Shown one piece after another: positions 1 through 21,697 of a stretch of DNA of 47,500 nt (its first letter is position 1; the number at the start of each line of letters is the position of its first letter). The position numbers and the translations under genes are program-made. Source of the stretch: Halisarca cf. caerulea (taxonomy: Eukaryota; Porifera; Demospongiae; Chondrillida; Halisarcidae); contig CAUJGJ010000125.1 of the NCBI GenBank assembly GCA_963170055.1, positions 1,915,001-1,962,500 of the forward strand. The letters are read 5' to 3'. A model generated the notes under the pieces. It saw only the letters and a list, made by a program, of their open reading frames with translations. It was not told the DNA's origin and did no database searches.

Positions 1-10461
<10,461 letters not shown>

Positions 10462-12210
10462 CTACAGGGGACGCATGGACAGTAATACAACAGAATCCTA
10501 CATCTCAGAAACTACACAAGTGGAATTCTGTACGCAGTTGCCTGCACGTATACCCTCATGATGAGAACCAATCATTCCTGTACACAAGATTCCATTATCA
10601 GAACTAAAGTTTGGGACACTGGGGTAATTTGGGACAGGGATTTTAATATTTGCTATTGTTAAGCTGTCCAGCCACACTTGCTACTGTTAAACTCCTAATT
10701 CATGGAGACAATAATGACAAGAAATTATGTGTGCAACTTGCTCTTGACACTGCTTTTGACCCACCATCCCGAATTACGTACTCTCCCACTCCAGATAACC
10801 CCACTCTACCCCACAATGTATGTCCTCAAGGACTCATGGCACGTATGTACACACATGTTGGGGAGTGAAACTACATTCTTCAGACCATAATATTCTTCAC
10901 GTGTTGCACGATTAAGAGGGGCCTATGGTATACTTATGTCAATGGTGGCACACTGTTCAGCATACGGACACACAATGTACTATTGACCTAATGTACGTAC
11001 TACAGCAGAACAACTAGGGTACATATGTATTGTCCTGTTAAATGAACACAACAAAACTCTTTTATGGTGAACTGAAATATGTAAAGTGAAGACCAGCCTC
11101 TTTTGAATAAGCTACCTACGTAAGGTGGCTTTAGTCTGGCCTGGCCAACCCATTTCCATGTCTGCCATTTTATGGCATGTTCTCACCACAAAATGGTCGA
11201 TGTAGAAATAGGACAGCTACACCAGAGTAAGATGGATGCAGATCCTAATAAATAAGAGTAAATTGTACACATCTGTCTGGCCTCTATGCGGGTGGTGATA
11301 AGTCAGGAGGTGGAATATCGGTAGGATGCATTAAACAGGCATCAATATCTTTCCTAAAATCATGACATGAAAAATATAATACACCTGTTTCAGGATGCAT
11401 GATAATTACACTGTACCGCAATATGAAACACCAGGCTAATTAAAATTTAATGTTTGTATCTTAAAAAAGCCTTGCATTCCCAGTATGCGTGGCAATAAAC
11501 CAGACAAACTTAACACATACTTATCCTTCTTCAAGTTCAGCACTTGACAAAATACCCTATGTACCAGTTCATCAAGTTATTTCCCCTAATCTTGTACCGT
11601 ACAGCTAGCTTAATCGACCCTAACAGTATATCTACAAGACATAGTGATAGAAAAATCAACCTCTTTTATTCCCTTTTCTTTACTGCTCTCATCTTTAGCC
11701 AACAAAGTATACGACAGTGTAGAAGAAACCAGCCCTGAAGCCAGAACTCCATGCGACACAAGTTCAGCCTCCATTTTGTGATTGGGGAATCCCCTAAACA
11801 TTGTGAAGCAATTAATACAATGCCTACACGTACATTGTGTATTAGGGCTATCAATAAGTGGGTTATTCGGAGAGAAAAGACAAAAGAAAGCAGAAATGCA
11901 AAAGGCTGGGTTGGTACCACTGTTGCTGCATATTTTATGGTTGTTTCCAGTGAATAATGTCCTTAAATTTCAATACAGAATAAAATCACATTAGCCTAGG
12001 TCTCAATCATTTGTGCTTGGTGACTTTGACATTTTCACTACCTTTGTTGTGGTGCGCTTGTGCGGGTGTTGAGCTTTTCGTAAACTAGCATTTGTTGTAA
12101 GTTTTTATTCTAGCAAATAGCAGTGAAAGTTATTTTTTGATCTGTTTGGGAGGTTCAGATTATCCTTATAGCTGATACTTGTAAGTGGAGTTCCTCGTAA
12201 TATAGAGCAA
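10462..12210. other. Intergenic head-to-head interval between RAB3GAP2 and HSDL2
   Basis: Nothing recognisable as coding except that the missing first exon(s) of RAB3GAP2 should lie here. The two genes are transcribed away from each other, so both promoters must be in this 1.75 kb. No convincing TATA element or CpG-rich stretch was seen. Confidence 0.5.
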
Positions 12211-15200
12211 ATGGCTCAGACTTTTGGATTACGTATGATTTCATATATAAATGGCTTTTCCCACTTCATCAGGATGCTAGTTGGGCGTACAGTGTTCATA
12301 ACTGGTGCCAGTAGAGGTATTGGTAAAGCTATTGCACTGAGAGCGGCCCAAGATGGAGCCAACATCGTGATAGCAGCCAAGACTGCCGACCCACACCCCA
12401 AGCTTCCCGGAACCATTTACACTGCTGCCAAGGAGAGTGAGTGGAGCAGGACATGTGTGCTGTTTTGCTCATTTGCCATTTCAGTGTACAGTGAAGTGTT
12501 TAACGTTCATCATGAACGAATCCTACCTTTCATACCAGAGTAGCTGTATCATGAACGACAGTAGTGATTTGGTATATTCCAAGTTCTCCAAATGTTGCTA
12601 TTGATGACAGTTACCACATGGGTAACAGTATGGTGAACAGCATGGGGTCTTTTGGTTTTTGGTTTTTGTGTGTACCACACTTTGCTTAATTAATTTGACT
12701 TTTTGTGCATGCACAGAACAACAAACTACATGCATCCTATCTTGTTTCTTGTCTTATCTCTTGTCTTGTCTCATGCTGGAGGTTCTATTACAATATACAA
12801 AACTAATGGTTGCAGTTCTTGTATGAACTCATAATATCTAACCGCAGTGATGAAGAATGGCAAGATGAATGGAGTGTGAAAATGATCAAGGAGAGAGAAT
12901 CCTTGAACATTTTAGAGAAAACTGTGTGGGTACTGCACAAATATAGAATTTTGCATCCTAAAAGTAGTCAAGTTCATTGTGAACCGATCATCAAACTACT
13001 TACGTATGTTTTTGACAGATGACTCATAGTGGATGCAAGATGTAGAAATTCGGCTCAAGTTCAGGCATGATGTTAACATACACATGTGCATATAGTTTGA
13101 TCATAACAGTTCTCACTTTTATTGCTGTGACTACCTAGTGTTTCACTATTGCTTGGTGTATGCAGTTGAGTCTGCTGGAGGCAAGTGTCTACCTTGTATT
13201 GTTGATATCCGATATGAAGACCAAGTCGCCAAAGCTGTCCAAGAAGCCGTGGATACCTTTGGTGGTATAGACATCCTGGTGAACAATGCGAGTGCAATCA
13301 GTCTGACTGGTACAGCTGACACTTCCATGAAGAAGTGAGTGTGGCGGATTGGGAGATAATGATTGTACGTATATTTGTTTTCAGGATTAGCTTGCATGTG
13401 AAAGATTGGCTTAGAGGAGCTGCCAACTCAATTGAACAAGCTTTATTCAGTGGAGCCCCTCTATTCCAAATACCTTGGGACCAGAAACGACTGTCCTGAT
13501 TATTGAGGTTTCCTCATTTCAGGGGTTGAAGATGTAGTATTGTAGAGGATAGTGAATCATTTGGTTCCCGTGACATGCATACTAGATGGGTGTCTGCAAT
13601 TCAGGGGGTTAGATTAGAGGGGTTCCCCTCCCCTGTATCTTGGTCTGTTTTGTTTAGTGTTTGTGGGTCTTCAGTCTGAGGACATACGTCAATGTACAGT
13701 ACAGCCGATAGGGTGCTGTGACTGTGTGGGTATCATAGGGTGCTGTGACTGTGTGGGTGTCATAGGGTGCTGTGACTGTGTGGGTGTCATAGGGTGCTGT
13801 GACTGTGTGGGTTTCATAGGGTGCTGTGACTGTGTGGGTGTCATAGGGTGCTGTGACTGTGGGAGTCGTATGAACTTCTCCTTATGTGGATATTAGACAC
13901 TGTACGTACATACGTACTGTAGATCAATGAGGGATAGACAGAGAAATAATATTATGTACGTACACGCATACGTAGATATTAGATGTGGATATCAGGGTTT
14001 CATTATTTAGTCTGGGGAGCCTTTAGCCATAGGTGGATAAATGTATGGCTACCATAAAATATAGGAAAGCCTTATGTGTACGTATGTTTGTCAAATACAT
14101 ACGTAGATAATGCCACAGAAGGATCCTGACTTACGTATTGGCACATACATTGGCATACAGTATGTACTGTATATTGACATTCACTGATATTGGGCTTTAC
14201 GTATATGTACATATGTGCGGTACACAGTGTAAGTGATGGGCTGTTGTGGTTTATGTACGTATGATATTATTATGTTTCTTTAGGCTCTTGTCAATGATGA
14301 GGCTAACCATAACTGTGTGGTTCTCTTCTTGTAGGTTTGACCTGATGATGGGTGTGAATGCTCGTGGAACGTTTCTAGTGTAAGTGAACTGGGTGAATCC
14401 ATAGTACTCAGGCTACATACGTAGAAGAGCATGCTGTGTGTTGATGTGTGAGTGTGTATTGGTTGATACAAAGTGTTCACCAAGTTACCATCTGCTTCTA
14501 GTTTTCTTGCTGATCTGCATCTGTTTCTCTCAGATCCAAGCTGTGTCTTCCTTACCTGGAGAAGAGCCCCAATCCCCACATCCTCAACATCAGCCCTCCT
14601 CTAAACATGCAGGCAGTGTGGTTCCAATACCATTGCGGTAAGTAACATTTACAATGAAGTGAGTGCATGATGACAATTGTACCAAATCTTTGATGTCGCC
14701 TTTGTTTGTCCTCTACCCGCAGCCTACACTATGGCCAAGTATGGCATGTCCATGTGTGCTTTGGGAATGACTGAAGAGTTCAGACCTTTAGGCATTGCTG
14801 TCAATGCTCTCTGGCCTCAGACTGGTGTGTTTCTGTGCCTACTGTATGTACGTATGTGCTCATGTATGCATGAACAGGTATACAGCATTCTATTGCACGG
14901 TATAGGATGTTGTGTGTTTACTGTGTTATCAGTTTTAAGGGTTTCACCTGGTGGAGGATCAGGACATTGGGGCTTTCTAGATACAGTGAAACCTCTCTAA
15001 TCCGGACAGTCATTGACTCAATGGGATTTGAGAAAAGTGTCTGATTGGGAGGTTGTTGGCTTGTGGTGTGACTATTAGTACACATACTTGATGTGGTGAC
15101 TGTACCTCACAAGATGGTTGGATTAGAGGGAATGCCAAATTATGGATATGTCAGATTACAGAAGTTTCACTGGATCCCTAACAGTGCCATCCTTTGGCTG

Positions 15201-15220
15201 GTGCTTTAATGGTCACTGGG

Positions 15221-15259
<39 letters not shown>

Positions 15260-17519
15260 GTGTGTATGTGTGTACTTGTGGTATCAGGTTGTCGTAGTGT
15301 AACTGAACATTAACAGAATGTTAGTGGGTACTCCAGTGTCCAATGTTGTCTCCTACATCGTGCTTGTATGAGGAATTGCCCATGATTGTTTGTGATTTAG
15401 TGTTTTTTTGTGATAAGATCAGATAAGTCTTTACATTTGTGACACAGATATTATGTCAATATTTTGTGTCTCCCGAATATAAAGTCAATGAGGTTATTAA
15501 ATGACTCGTATTTTCTCAGAATTCCTTACATGAACTGGTAGAACCCCTCCACATGCAAGACTGTTTATTGTTGTCTCAATGGTTTTGTTGGGATTCCCCT
15601 CTACATGTGTACTTGATGGAAGGACTACATACGCATGTGTGTGTGTGTGAGCGTTATCCTTGTTTGCCATTGGGTATTATGTCATATACACGTGCACATA
15701 CAGTACATGTACATGGACTGTCACTTTGCTGTGGTCAGGTATTGCGACTGCTGCCATTGAAATGCTTGGTGGAGATGTAGCATTGAAGATGTCTCGCAAA
15801 CCGGAAATAATGGCAGATGCTGCTTTTGCTATCATCACCAAAAACAGTAAAGAGTTCACTGGTAACTTTTTGATTGATGAAGATCTGCTGAGGCAGGAAG
15901 GAGTGAAGAATTTTGACCAGTATGCTCACTGTCCAGGTGAGATCTGCACCCACACCATTTTTGTTCTTATTTTGCAATGTTGGCGTTGTACAATGAAACC
16001 ACCTGTATGGAAGGACCACCTGTCTAAAGAGACCACTGTAGACTGGTCCAGGAACAACTAGAGCAATGCTACTACACCTCTACATAAGGACCACCTGTCT
16101 ATAGAGATCATGATTACTCAGTCCCTTGGGTGGTCTTTATATACAGGTTCCACTTATTCACTGTACAGAATACATACGTACTGTACTTACTATGTCTGTC
16201 CATACTGTACATGTATGGTAAATGCAGCACATTGAAACCTATCTTAAAGACCACCTGTATAGAAGGACCATCTGCCTGTAGAGACCACTCTGGGCAGGTC
16301 CAGGAACTACTAATCAGTACTGTCGGACCACTACATAAGGACCACCTGTCTATAGAGACCGTGATTTGTTGGTCCCTTGAGTGGTCTTTATACACAGGTT
16401 TTGCTGTACTTGTTTGCACTTGCAGTAGAACCACTAGAACTTGCTCAGTGAGTGTATAGTGTTACCACAGTAAGTGTTCTGACATGCATGTAGTAGCAAC
16501 CCTAGTGGAAGGTCACTCGTGTAGTCAGTGATGTGCTAACTGGATACATACAGTGAAACCTCCTACCCAGAGCCTCTGCAAGTCGGCCACACTGCCTAAA
16601 CTGACCATTCTGTCCAGTTCTACAAATCACACATACTTTGAGATGGACCTCTTTATTCTGGCCACCTCAAGAATATGGCCGAATTCTTTTGGTCCCAAAG
16701 TGGACGGATTGCAGAGGTTTCACTATTCTATGTGAAGCAGCTTATGTATTGTGTATGTGCAAGGACAGAGTAAGAAGTTTATGTACTGTATGTGTATACA
16801 GTGTGTAATGCCTTGTTATCCCTATTATGAGAGTCAAGAAAGACAATGTTGATAAGTGCTCCTGATACGGAGTACCGGTACAAATATTGAAGGTCCCCAG
16901 GACTGCTCTTGCTAGCAATAGTTAACTGCACGTATTGTATGCACTTCACTGGGTATTCATGTCCACTGTTAAGTTCACTTTAATATGTGCCACTTCGCAT
17001 TGTTTCCTACTTTGTATGGACCGAATACCTTGTACTGTCCACTGCACCGTATACCTCTGCACACCCCCAGGTGAAGAACTCCTTCCAGACTATTTCATTG
17101 GCGATGGTGCTTCATACAAAATGTTGCATGAGACGGTGGGTGGCAATAGGACAACTGATTCTGGAACAGGTCAAGGAGCCAAAGACACACCAAAAGATGT
17201 CTTTGATGGGATTCGACCTCTGATCAGCAGCAATGTGGTGCAGGAAGTGAAAGGGTCGTTTCTCTTCAAGCTAAAGGGAGCTGACAGTGGTGAGTGGTTC
17301 TTGGACTTGAAGAACAATGACGGCTCTGTTGGTCCATCGAGTGAGGGACAGGAGGCAGATGTTACTATGACGATGGACTCAGAGGATATGGTGAAAATGT
17401 TCAAGGGAGAGATAAAGCCAACTGTTGCATTTATGACGGGAAAGTTGAAGATTACAGGAAACATGGCAATAGCAATGAAATTGGAAAAGCTGATGGGACA
17501 GCTCAACTCCAAACTATAA
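12211..17519 (+). CDS. HSDL2: HSDL2, hydroxysteroid dehydrogenase-like protein 2 (7 exons, complete)
   Basis: Exons 12211-12436, 13166-13334, 14335-14379, 14534-14637, 14723-14824, 15739-15936 and 17071-17519 join in phase to 430 codons; the human protein is 418. The N-terminal short-chain dehydrogenase domain shows TGASRGIG (residues 31-38, cofactor loop), NNAS (115-118), catalytic Ser in NISPP (about 167) and YTMAK (Tyr183/Lys187). The last exon encodes a SCP2 sterol-carrier domain (WFLDLKNNDGSVG, MVKMFKGEIKPTVAFMTGKLKITGN split across the frame as in the family). The C-terminus is SKL, a canonical peroxisomal import signal. The protein is expected in peroxisomes, acting in lipid or fatty-acid metabolism; the substrate is not defined for the family. 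The start chosen gives about 22 residues before the Rossmann fold; in-frame Met at residue 9 or 22 is also possible, the latter matching the usual length. Introns carry several MITEs and a 27-bp minisatellite. Confidence 0.95.
13445..13630. mobile_element. Probable MITE in HSDL2 intron 2
   Basis: ttcagtggagcccctctatt at the left and attagaggggttcccctccc at the right are imperfect inverted repeats resembling the TACAGTGAAACCTCT family ends. Confidence 0.5.
13708..13868. repeat. 27-bp minisatellite, six copies, HSDL2 intron 2
   Basis: Unit atagggtgctgtgactgtgt plus gggtgtc, nearly perfect in the first five copies and degraded in the sixth. The length is a multiple of three, so it gives an open frame (IGCCDCVGV repeated), but it lies inside an intron between in-phase exons. 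Confidence 0.9.
14982..15174. mobile_element. Tc1/mariner-type MITE in HSDL2 intron 5
   Basis: Starts TACAGTGAAACCTCTCTAAT and ends GATTACAGAAGTTTCACTGGA (last 20 read as the inverse of the start with mismatches). Confidence 0.7.
15222..15259. repeat. (TG)n microsatellite
   Basis: About 19 TG units in HSDL2 intron 5, immediately 3' of the MITE at 14,982. Confidence 0.9.
15989..16155. mobile_element. MITE copy 1 in HSDL2 intron 6
   Basis: Starts ACAATGAAACCACCTGTATG and ends TTTATATACAGGTTCCACTT. It is clearly related to the next element at 16,228 (shared ataaggaccacctgtctata and ggtccaggaac). Confidence 0.75.
16228..16408. mobile_element. MITE copy 2 in HSDL2 intron 6
   Basis: Starts CACATTGAAACCTATCTTAA and ends TTATACACAGGTTTTGCTGTA (imperfect inverse). 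Same family as 15,989-16,155, with about 70 bp between them. Confidence 0.75.
16549..16727. mobile_element. MITE in HSDL2 intron 6, different interior
   Basis: Starts TACAGTGAAACCTCC and ends GCAGAGGTTTCACTATT. The interior (gtcggccacactgcctaaac) is unlike the two neighbouring MITEs, so it is a separate family sharing the same end motif. Confidence 0.7.
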
Positions 17520-17651
17520 TTGCTTCCTATAGAAATTAACATTTGCAGATTACTTGTAGAAGTTGTCTTTAATGTATAATTGTAGAATTACTGTACTTTT
17601 TGTGTACATAATGGACACAGATTTCACACATGATGGGACACTGGTTTGTAA

Positions 17652-17654
<3 letters not shown>

Positions 17655-17708
<54 letters not shown>
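17655..17708. repeat. (TG)n microsatellite
   Basis: About 26 TG units at the left edge of the deleted hAT-like copy, 135 bp after the HSDL2 stop codon. Confidence 0.9.
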
Positions 17709-17710
<2 letters not shown>

Positions 17711-17956
17711 TGTGCTAAAGGCCATTCTGACATGTAAACGCCATAGCATAGAGTGTATACAGATGCAGCCAGTTTGTCCTCTGCCATGATTTGAACAACA
17801 ACACCATGCATTCCTACTACCCCTCATATTTGCCTCTCCATCATAGCACTGATCATGTGTGTGGTATGCTAACAGATTAACACCCATGTAGAGTGTCTTT
17901 AGTGGTATATATTATATACGAGGCTGTCTGTAGTAATTCCACTTTATAAAACCATA

Positions 17957-18118
17957 TACAGTGAAACCTCCCTAATAAGGACATCATTGGGACCACAGTA
18001 AGCTGTCATATGCAGAGGTGTCCTTGTTTCAGATATCGAGGATTCAACTGTACATGCACATGTCAATGTGAAGGACTTCTGCATTTCCGAGGTGTCCTTT
18101 AATAGAAGTTTTACTGTA
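17957..18118. mobile_element. MITE inserted in the deleted hAT-like copy
   Basis: Starts TACAGTGAAACCTCCCTAAT and ends TTTAATAGAAGTTTTACTGTA. It is absent from the corresponding place in the copy at 21.4-21.5 kb, which marks it as a later insertion. Confidence 0.8.
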
Positions 18119-19789
18119 ACTGTAGTTATTGTCATCTTGAAGAACCTCACCATGCAACTCATCTCATGACAAGAAGGAGTGGTTTACTCTTTATTGTATT
18201 GTAGTTCAAGTATTGCATGAGAAATCTTCAATGGACTTAGCTGAAGAAATGACTGCCAAAGAGAAGCTGAGTACATGCATGAGTTTTGGGATGCCCTATG
18301 CTAATTAGCTAGGTCCAACCATGCATCCATCAAATTTCTCTTCGTGGTTTCAGATTTCGATCATGCAATGGATCGGTTATCCATTGTTCTCATGGTATAT
18401 ATGTGTTTGTCACTAGCTAGTGAAAGTAAATCCTCATGCATGCATGTATAACAATCATGATTAAATTTTCACACTTTGTTGTTAACAGCTGTAGGGGGAA
18501 TTTACAGAATCGATCATGTAACAATGGTGTGATGTGAGATAAAGCCTCAGGGGAAAGTACTAGTACAGTGAAGGCTGTACACAGACTGTGGCAAGGCAAA
18601 AAAAAAGACTACACATTGGAGAATGATATGCATAAACTACTTAGCACTAAGAGTACACTAAACTAATAGTGAAATTAATGTCATAAAAGAAAGGTGGAAT
18701 ACACCACTGGACGATCAAATCAAGCCTTGAAGATGGTATGGCTGCCAGTGATGGTGGCCTTTGCAACTTTTGAAGTATAGCTCATCTGTCTTTGGTTGTT
18801 GAGGTGGATGCAGCTGACTGCAGAGTCGAACAGGCATGCATCCTTAATTGGTGTGGTGTACCGAATCGGATTTCAATGGTAAGAAGATTCACCTGGAATC
18901 CCTTTTCATGTAGATCAGATGCAAGGAACTGATAGCTGACCTTGGTCTGTTTCCTGACACTCACACTTTTGATATTGGAAGAGGAATTCCATGGCTTTGT
19001 GAGTTTCAGAATAGTGGCATGCAAGCTTGCCTTGTAGGATGAAGCTTCACTAATATCAAATCAGCAAGTGTACTGTCAAGTTGTAGATTTGCATGGTCTG
19101 AAGTTAGTTTTATTTTCGTTACCATGCAAGCTAACATTAAGTCTACACTAGCTAGCTGATAGTGTAATGGCTTATATAAGCCAAAGACATATATACAGTA
19201 AAACGAATTAAAAGTAAAAAAAAACAAAAAAACATGTGTATGTACATTACATGTCTATGGACAAACAAAGTCTTACTTTGTCTTTTGCATGGCAGTTTAT
19301 TGACTGGTTTGAATGAAAGCTGGCCAACATTCTTCAATGCTATGACATTCTTTGCATGCTGAGTTGATTCAATATGTCAGGAGACATCTCGTTCACTTTG
19401 GTGGGAACATGAAACTTTTCTGTGGCAAATAGTGTACCTGAGGGAATATTGATTGTCTTGAAACTTAGTTTTATGTATAGCAGCACCTGAATAATACTAA
19501 TAATGATTTTGCACAAGATTTCCTTTTCACTACATATATGACTTGAAATTGCTTCAATAACAACCGTATTAATTTAATGTCATAATACTACATGTAATTA
19601 AAGAAAAATTAAAAAATCATGATAGTGTCTGTGGTGGTCAAATCATATTACTTTCAACTCCACATAAATGACTGAATTTATACTGATTCTTAATTAATAG
19701 TTGTACTTCTAGCATTAATTATTGAATGTCACCGAACAGCAAGATTTTCACATTGCTTCCTTAATTATAGAGTTTATTTGGATCATTTG

Positions 19790-20431
19790 TTCTCACCATT
19801 ATTTTTTGCATAATTATTATTATATAGTTGGGAGTTGCATTTTGTAGGATTATATATAGGATTAATCTACAATTTGAAAAAGTTGTCAATTTTGGTTGTG
19901 TGTATAATGCAAACATTGCATGGGTCAGTCATAATCGTCTTGTGCACATACATACAGTATACAGGTTTGAGTGCATGTGTGCACAATATGTACATGCCAG
20001 GCCACATGCATATATGTGGCTGCATGCATATAATATATGAATGCCAACATTTAGACAAGCAGGTCAGGAATATAGGTGGATGTACATGGGTCTGTGCTCT
20101 GATGCATGCGTTGGGCATATCTGCAGCAGTTACCGGTGAGCGATCGATCAAGAGAGCCTAAGAAACCGGTGCGGAGAAAAATAACTGTTACATAGTACAC
20201 AGTATAAGATAGTGACACTAACCATGCAACTTAGTAATACACAAAACACAATATTAACATACCACAATAGCCAAGATCAGTGCAGGAATGAGGCAGGCGA
20301 GGTACAAAAGGGAAGTACCACAGCATACCAGACCAATAATGGCCAAAATGAGTGCAGCAGTAGCTTTTCCACTGTGGTCCTGTTGAGGACGTGTCACAAC
20401 GGTGGCTGCAGCTGGTTGACCAGTGACTACT

Positions 20432-20433
<2 letters not shown>
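19790..20433 (-). pseudogene. Truncated copy of the small membrane-protein gene at 46.7-47.2 kb
   Basis: Segment 19,790-20,433 is a same-orientation duplicate of 46,045-47,160. The upstream exon (20433-20263) is nearly identical and open, with the same hydrophobic helix and gtatgt donor. The final exon (equivalent of 46882-46679) is gone: about 530 bp between TTGGGCATA..CAGCAGTTACC and the acceptor AAGAGAGCCTAAG are missing, so the acceptor now abuts downstream non-coding sequence and would encode an unrelated tail (starting LLIDRSPVTAAD). On its 5' side the exon is cut by a (TG)n tract at 20,434-20,507. The tract replaces the first few codons but happens to leave CACAG at the edge, which could act as a splice acceptor. 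Most likely a pseudogene; a chimeric transcript is possible but unsupported. Confidence 0.7.

Positions 20434-20507
<74 letters not shown>
20434..20507. repeat. (TG)n microsatellite
   Basis: About 37 TG units exactly abutting the truncated membrane-protein exon. Confidence 0.95.
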
Positions 20508-20508
<1 letters not shown>

Positions 20509-20529
20509 GGTGTGGGATGTGGGGCAGTG

Positions 20530-21190
20530 GGGTGTGAAGAATTAAGGGAATGCAGCCATCGGGTTGAACAATCAGGGCTTGGAGGATGTTAAATCCTTCA
20601 CCTACCTGGGAAGCAGTATTGACAAGTCAGGAAAGGCAAGTACATAGATTAAGAAGGGGGGGCAGGGCATACCAGATGTGGTTTAAGAAGGTTTTCCGGA
20701 GTGTGAAGGCAACAAGGATGAGGGTATTTCGAACAATGGTCATGCCTGTACTGTTGTATAGGGCAGAGACATGGAGCAGCCCCCAGAAGGACTTGAGGAA
20801 GCTAAAAACATTTCACATGAAATGTCTGCAGGACATCCTAGGGGTGACCAGGTGGGATAAGATTAGAAATGAGAGTCTCTTCAGTAGTGTCAACAAAGTG
20901 CCTATTGAAGAACAACTGAAGCACCTCAGACTCCAATGGCTGGGACATGTAATGAGGATGGATAGATGCTGTATCCAACGCCAGGTCCTCTGCAGCAAAC
21001 TGACAGGAAAGGTTAGACCAAGGGGAGGAACACTGCTTAGATGGATTGACCTAATAACTAAAGACTTATACACTGTCAGGCATACAAGACTGGAGGGAAG
21101 TTGTTCACAACCAATCTTAGTGGCGTGAAGCAATCCAACCCCGCCCCACATCCCAAATGAGGCTAAGGAGCAGAATGGAATGGAATGGAA
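20530..21190 (+). mobile_element. Non-LTR retrotransposon (LINE) fragment, 3' end of reverse transcriptase ORF
   Basis: Plus-strand remnants match the region after the catalytic fingers of LINE reverse transcriptases. A segment near 20,590 reads VKSFTYLGSSIDKSG. After a frame change, 20,690-21,060 reads VFRTMVMPVLLYRAETW, then RKLKTFHMKCLQDILGV and LRLQWLGHVMRMD, the usual order in animal LINEs. At least two frame changes are needed, so it is dead. The fragment ends in a short repeat of ggaat units at about 21,172-21,192, which may be the original tail, followed directly by (TG)n. No 5' part or YADD motif is present, so it is either 5'-truncated or cut by later insertions. Confidence 0.8.
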
Positions 21191-21232
21191 TGGTGTGTGT
21201 GTGTGTGTGTGCGTGTGTGTGCATGTGTGTGA
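21191..21232. repeat. (TG)n tract at the edge of the hAT-like element
   Basis: Interrupted TG tract (gcgtgtgtgtgcatg) at the equivalent position to 17,655-17,708. Confidence 0.85.
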
Positions 21233-21697
21233 GCGCGCTAAAGGCCATTCTGACATGTAAACGCCATAGCATAGAGTGTATACAGCCAGTTTATCCTCTG
21301 CCATGATTTGAACAACAACACCATGCATTCCTACTACCCCTCATATTTGCCTCTCCATCATAGCACTGATCACGGTATATATGCCAACAGATTAACACCA
21401 ATACAGAGTGGCCTCCGGAGTGTCTTTAGTGATATGTATGAGGCTGTCTGTGTAGCTTTTCACTTCATAAAGCTTAGCCTATTGACTATGCACATCATTG
21501 TGCATGTAATATAGAATCATGTAATAATGGTGTGATACAAAATAAAGCCTCAGGGGAGAATAGAGTGAAGGCTGTATACAGACCCTGGCAAGGCGAAAAC
21601 TACACATTAATGCGCCAGGGAAAGCCATGTCTATACCAATAAAAACTACTTAGCAGATAAGAGCACACTAAGCTAATAGTAAAATTAATCATGATCA

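Larger units (their letters stand above)
17655..19490 (-). mobile_element. Internally deleted derivative of the hAT-like element
   Basis: This segment matches both ends of the 21.2-24.7 kb element and skips its middle. 17,655-19,145 aligns with 21,191-22,140 (for example gctaaaggccattctgacat, ataaagcctcaggggaa, gctcatctgtctttgg). 19,150-19,490 aligns with 24,351-24,745 (agctagctgatagtgtaat, ttgactggtttgaatgaaag). The coding remnants left are only the N-terminal zinc-finger-like part (near 19,440-19,260) and the C-terminal part (near 19,130-18,780), both with stops. A MITE (17,957-18,118) and about 380 bp of other sequence have been added inside this copy. Confidence 0.7.

Noticed and set aside
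12810..13022. 70-codon frame in HSDL2 intron 1
   Set aside because: No family features. Exons 1 and 2 join in phase across it and match the known protein with no gap.
13657..13896. 79-codon frame with repeated IGCCDCVG
   Set aside because: Translation of a minisatellite in HSDL2 intron 2; flanking exons join in phase without it.
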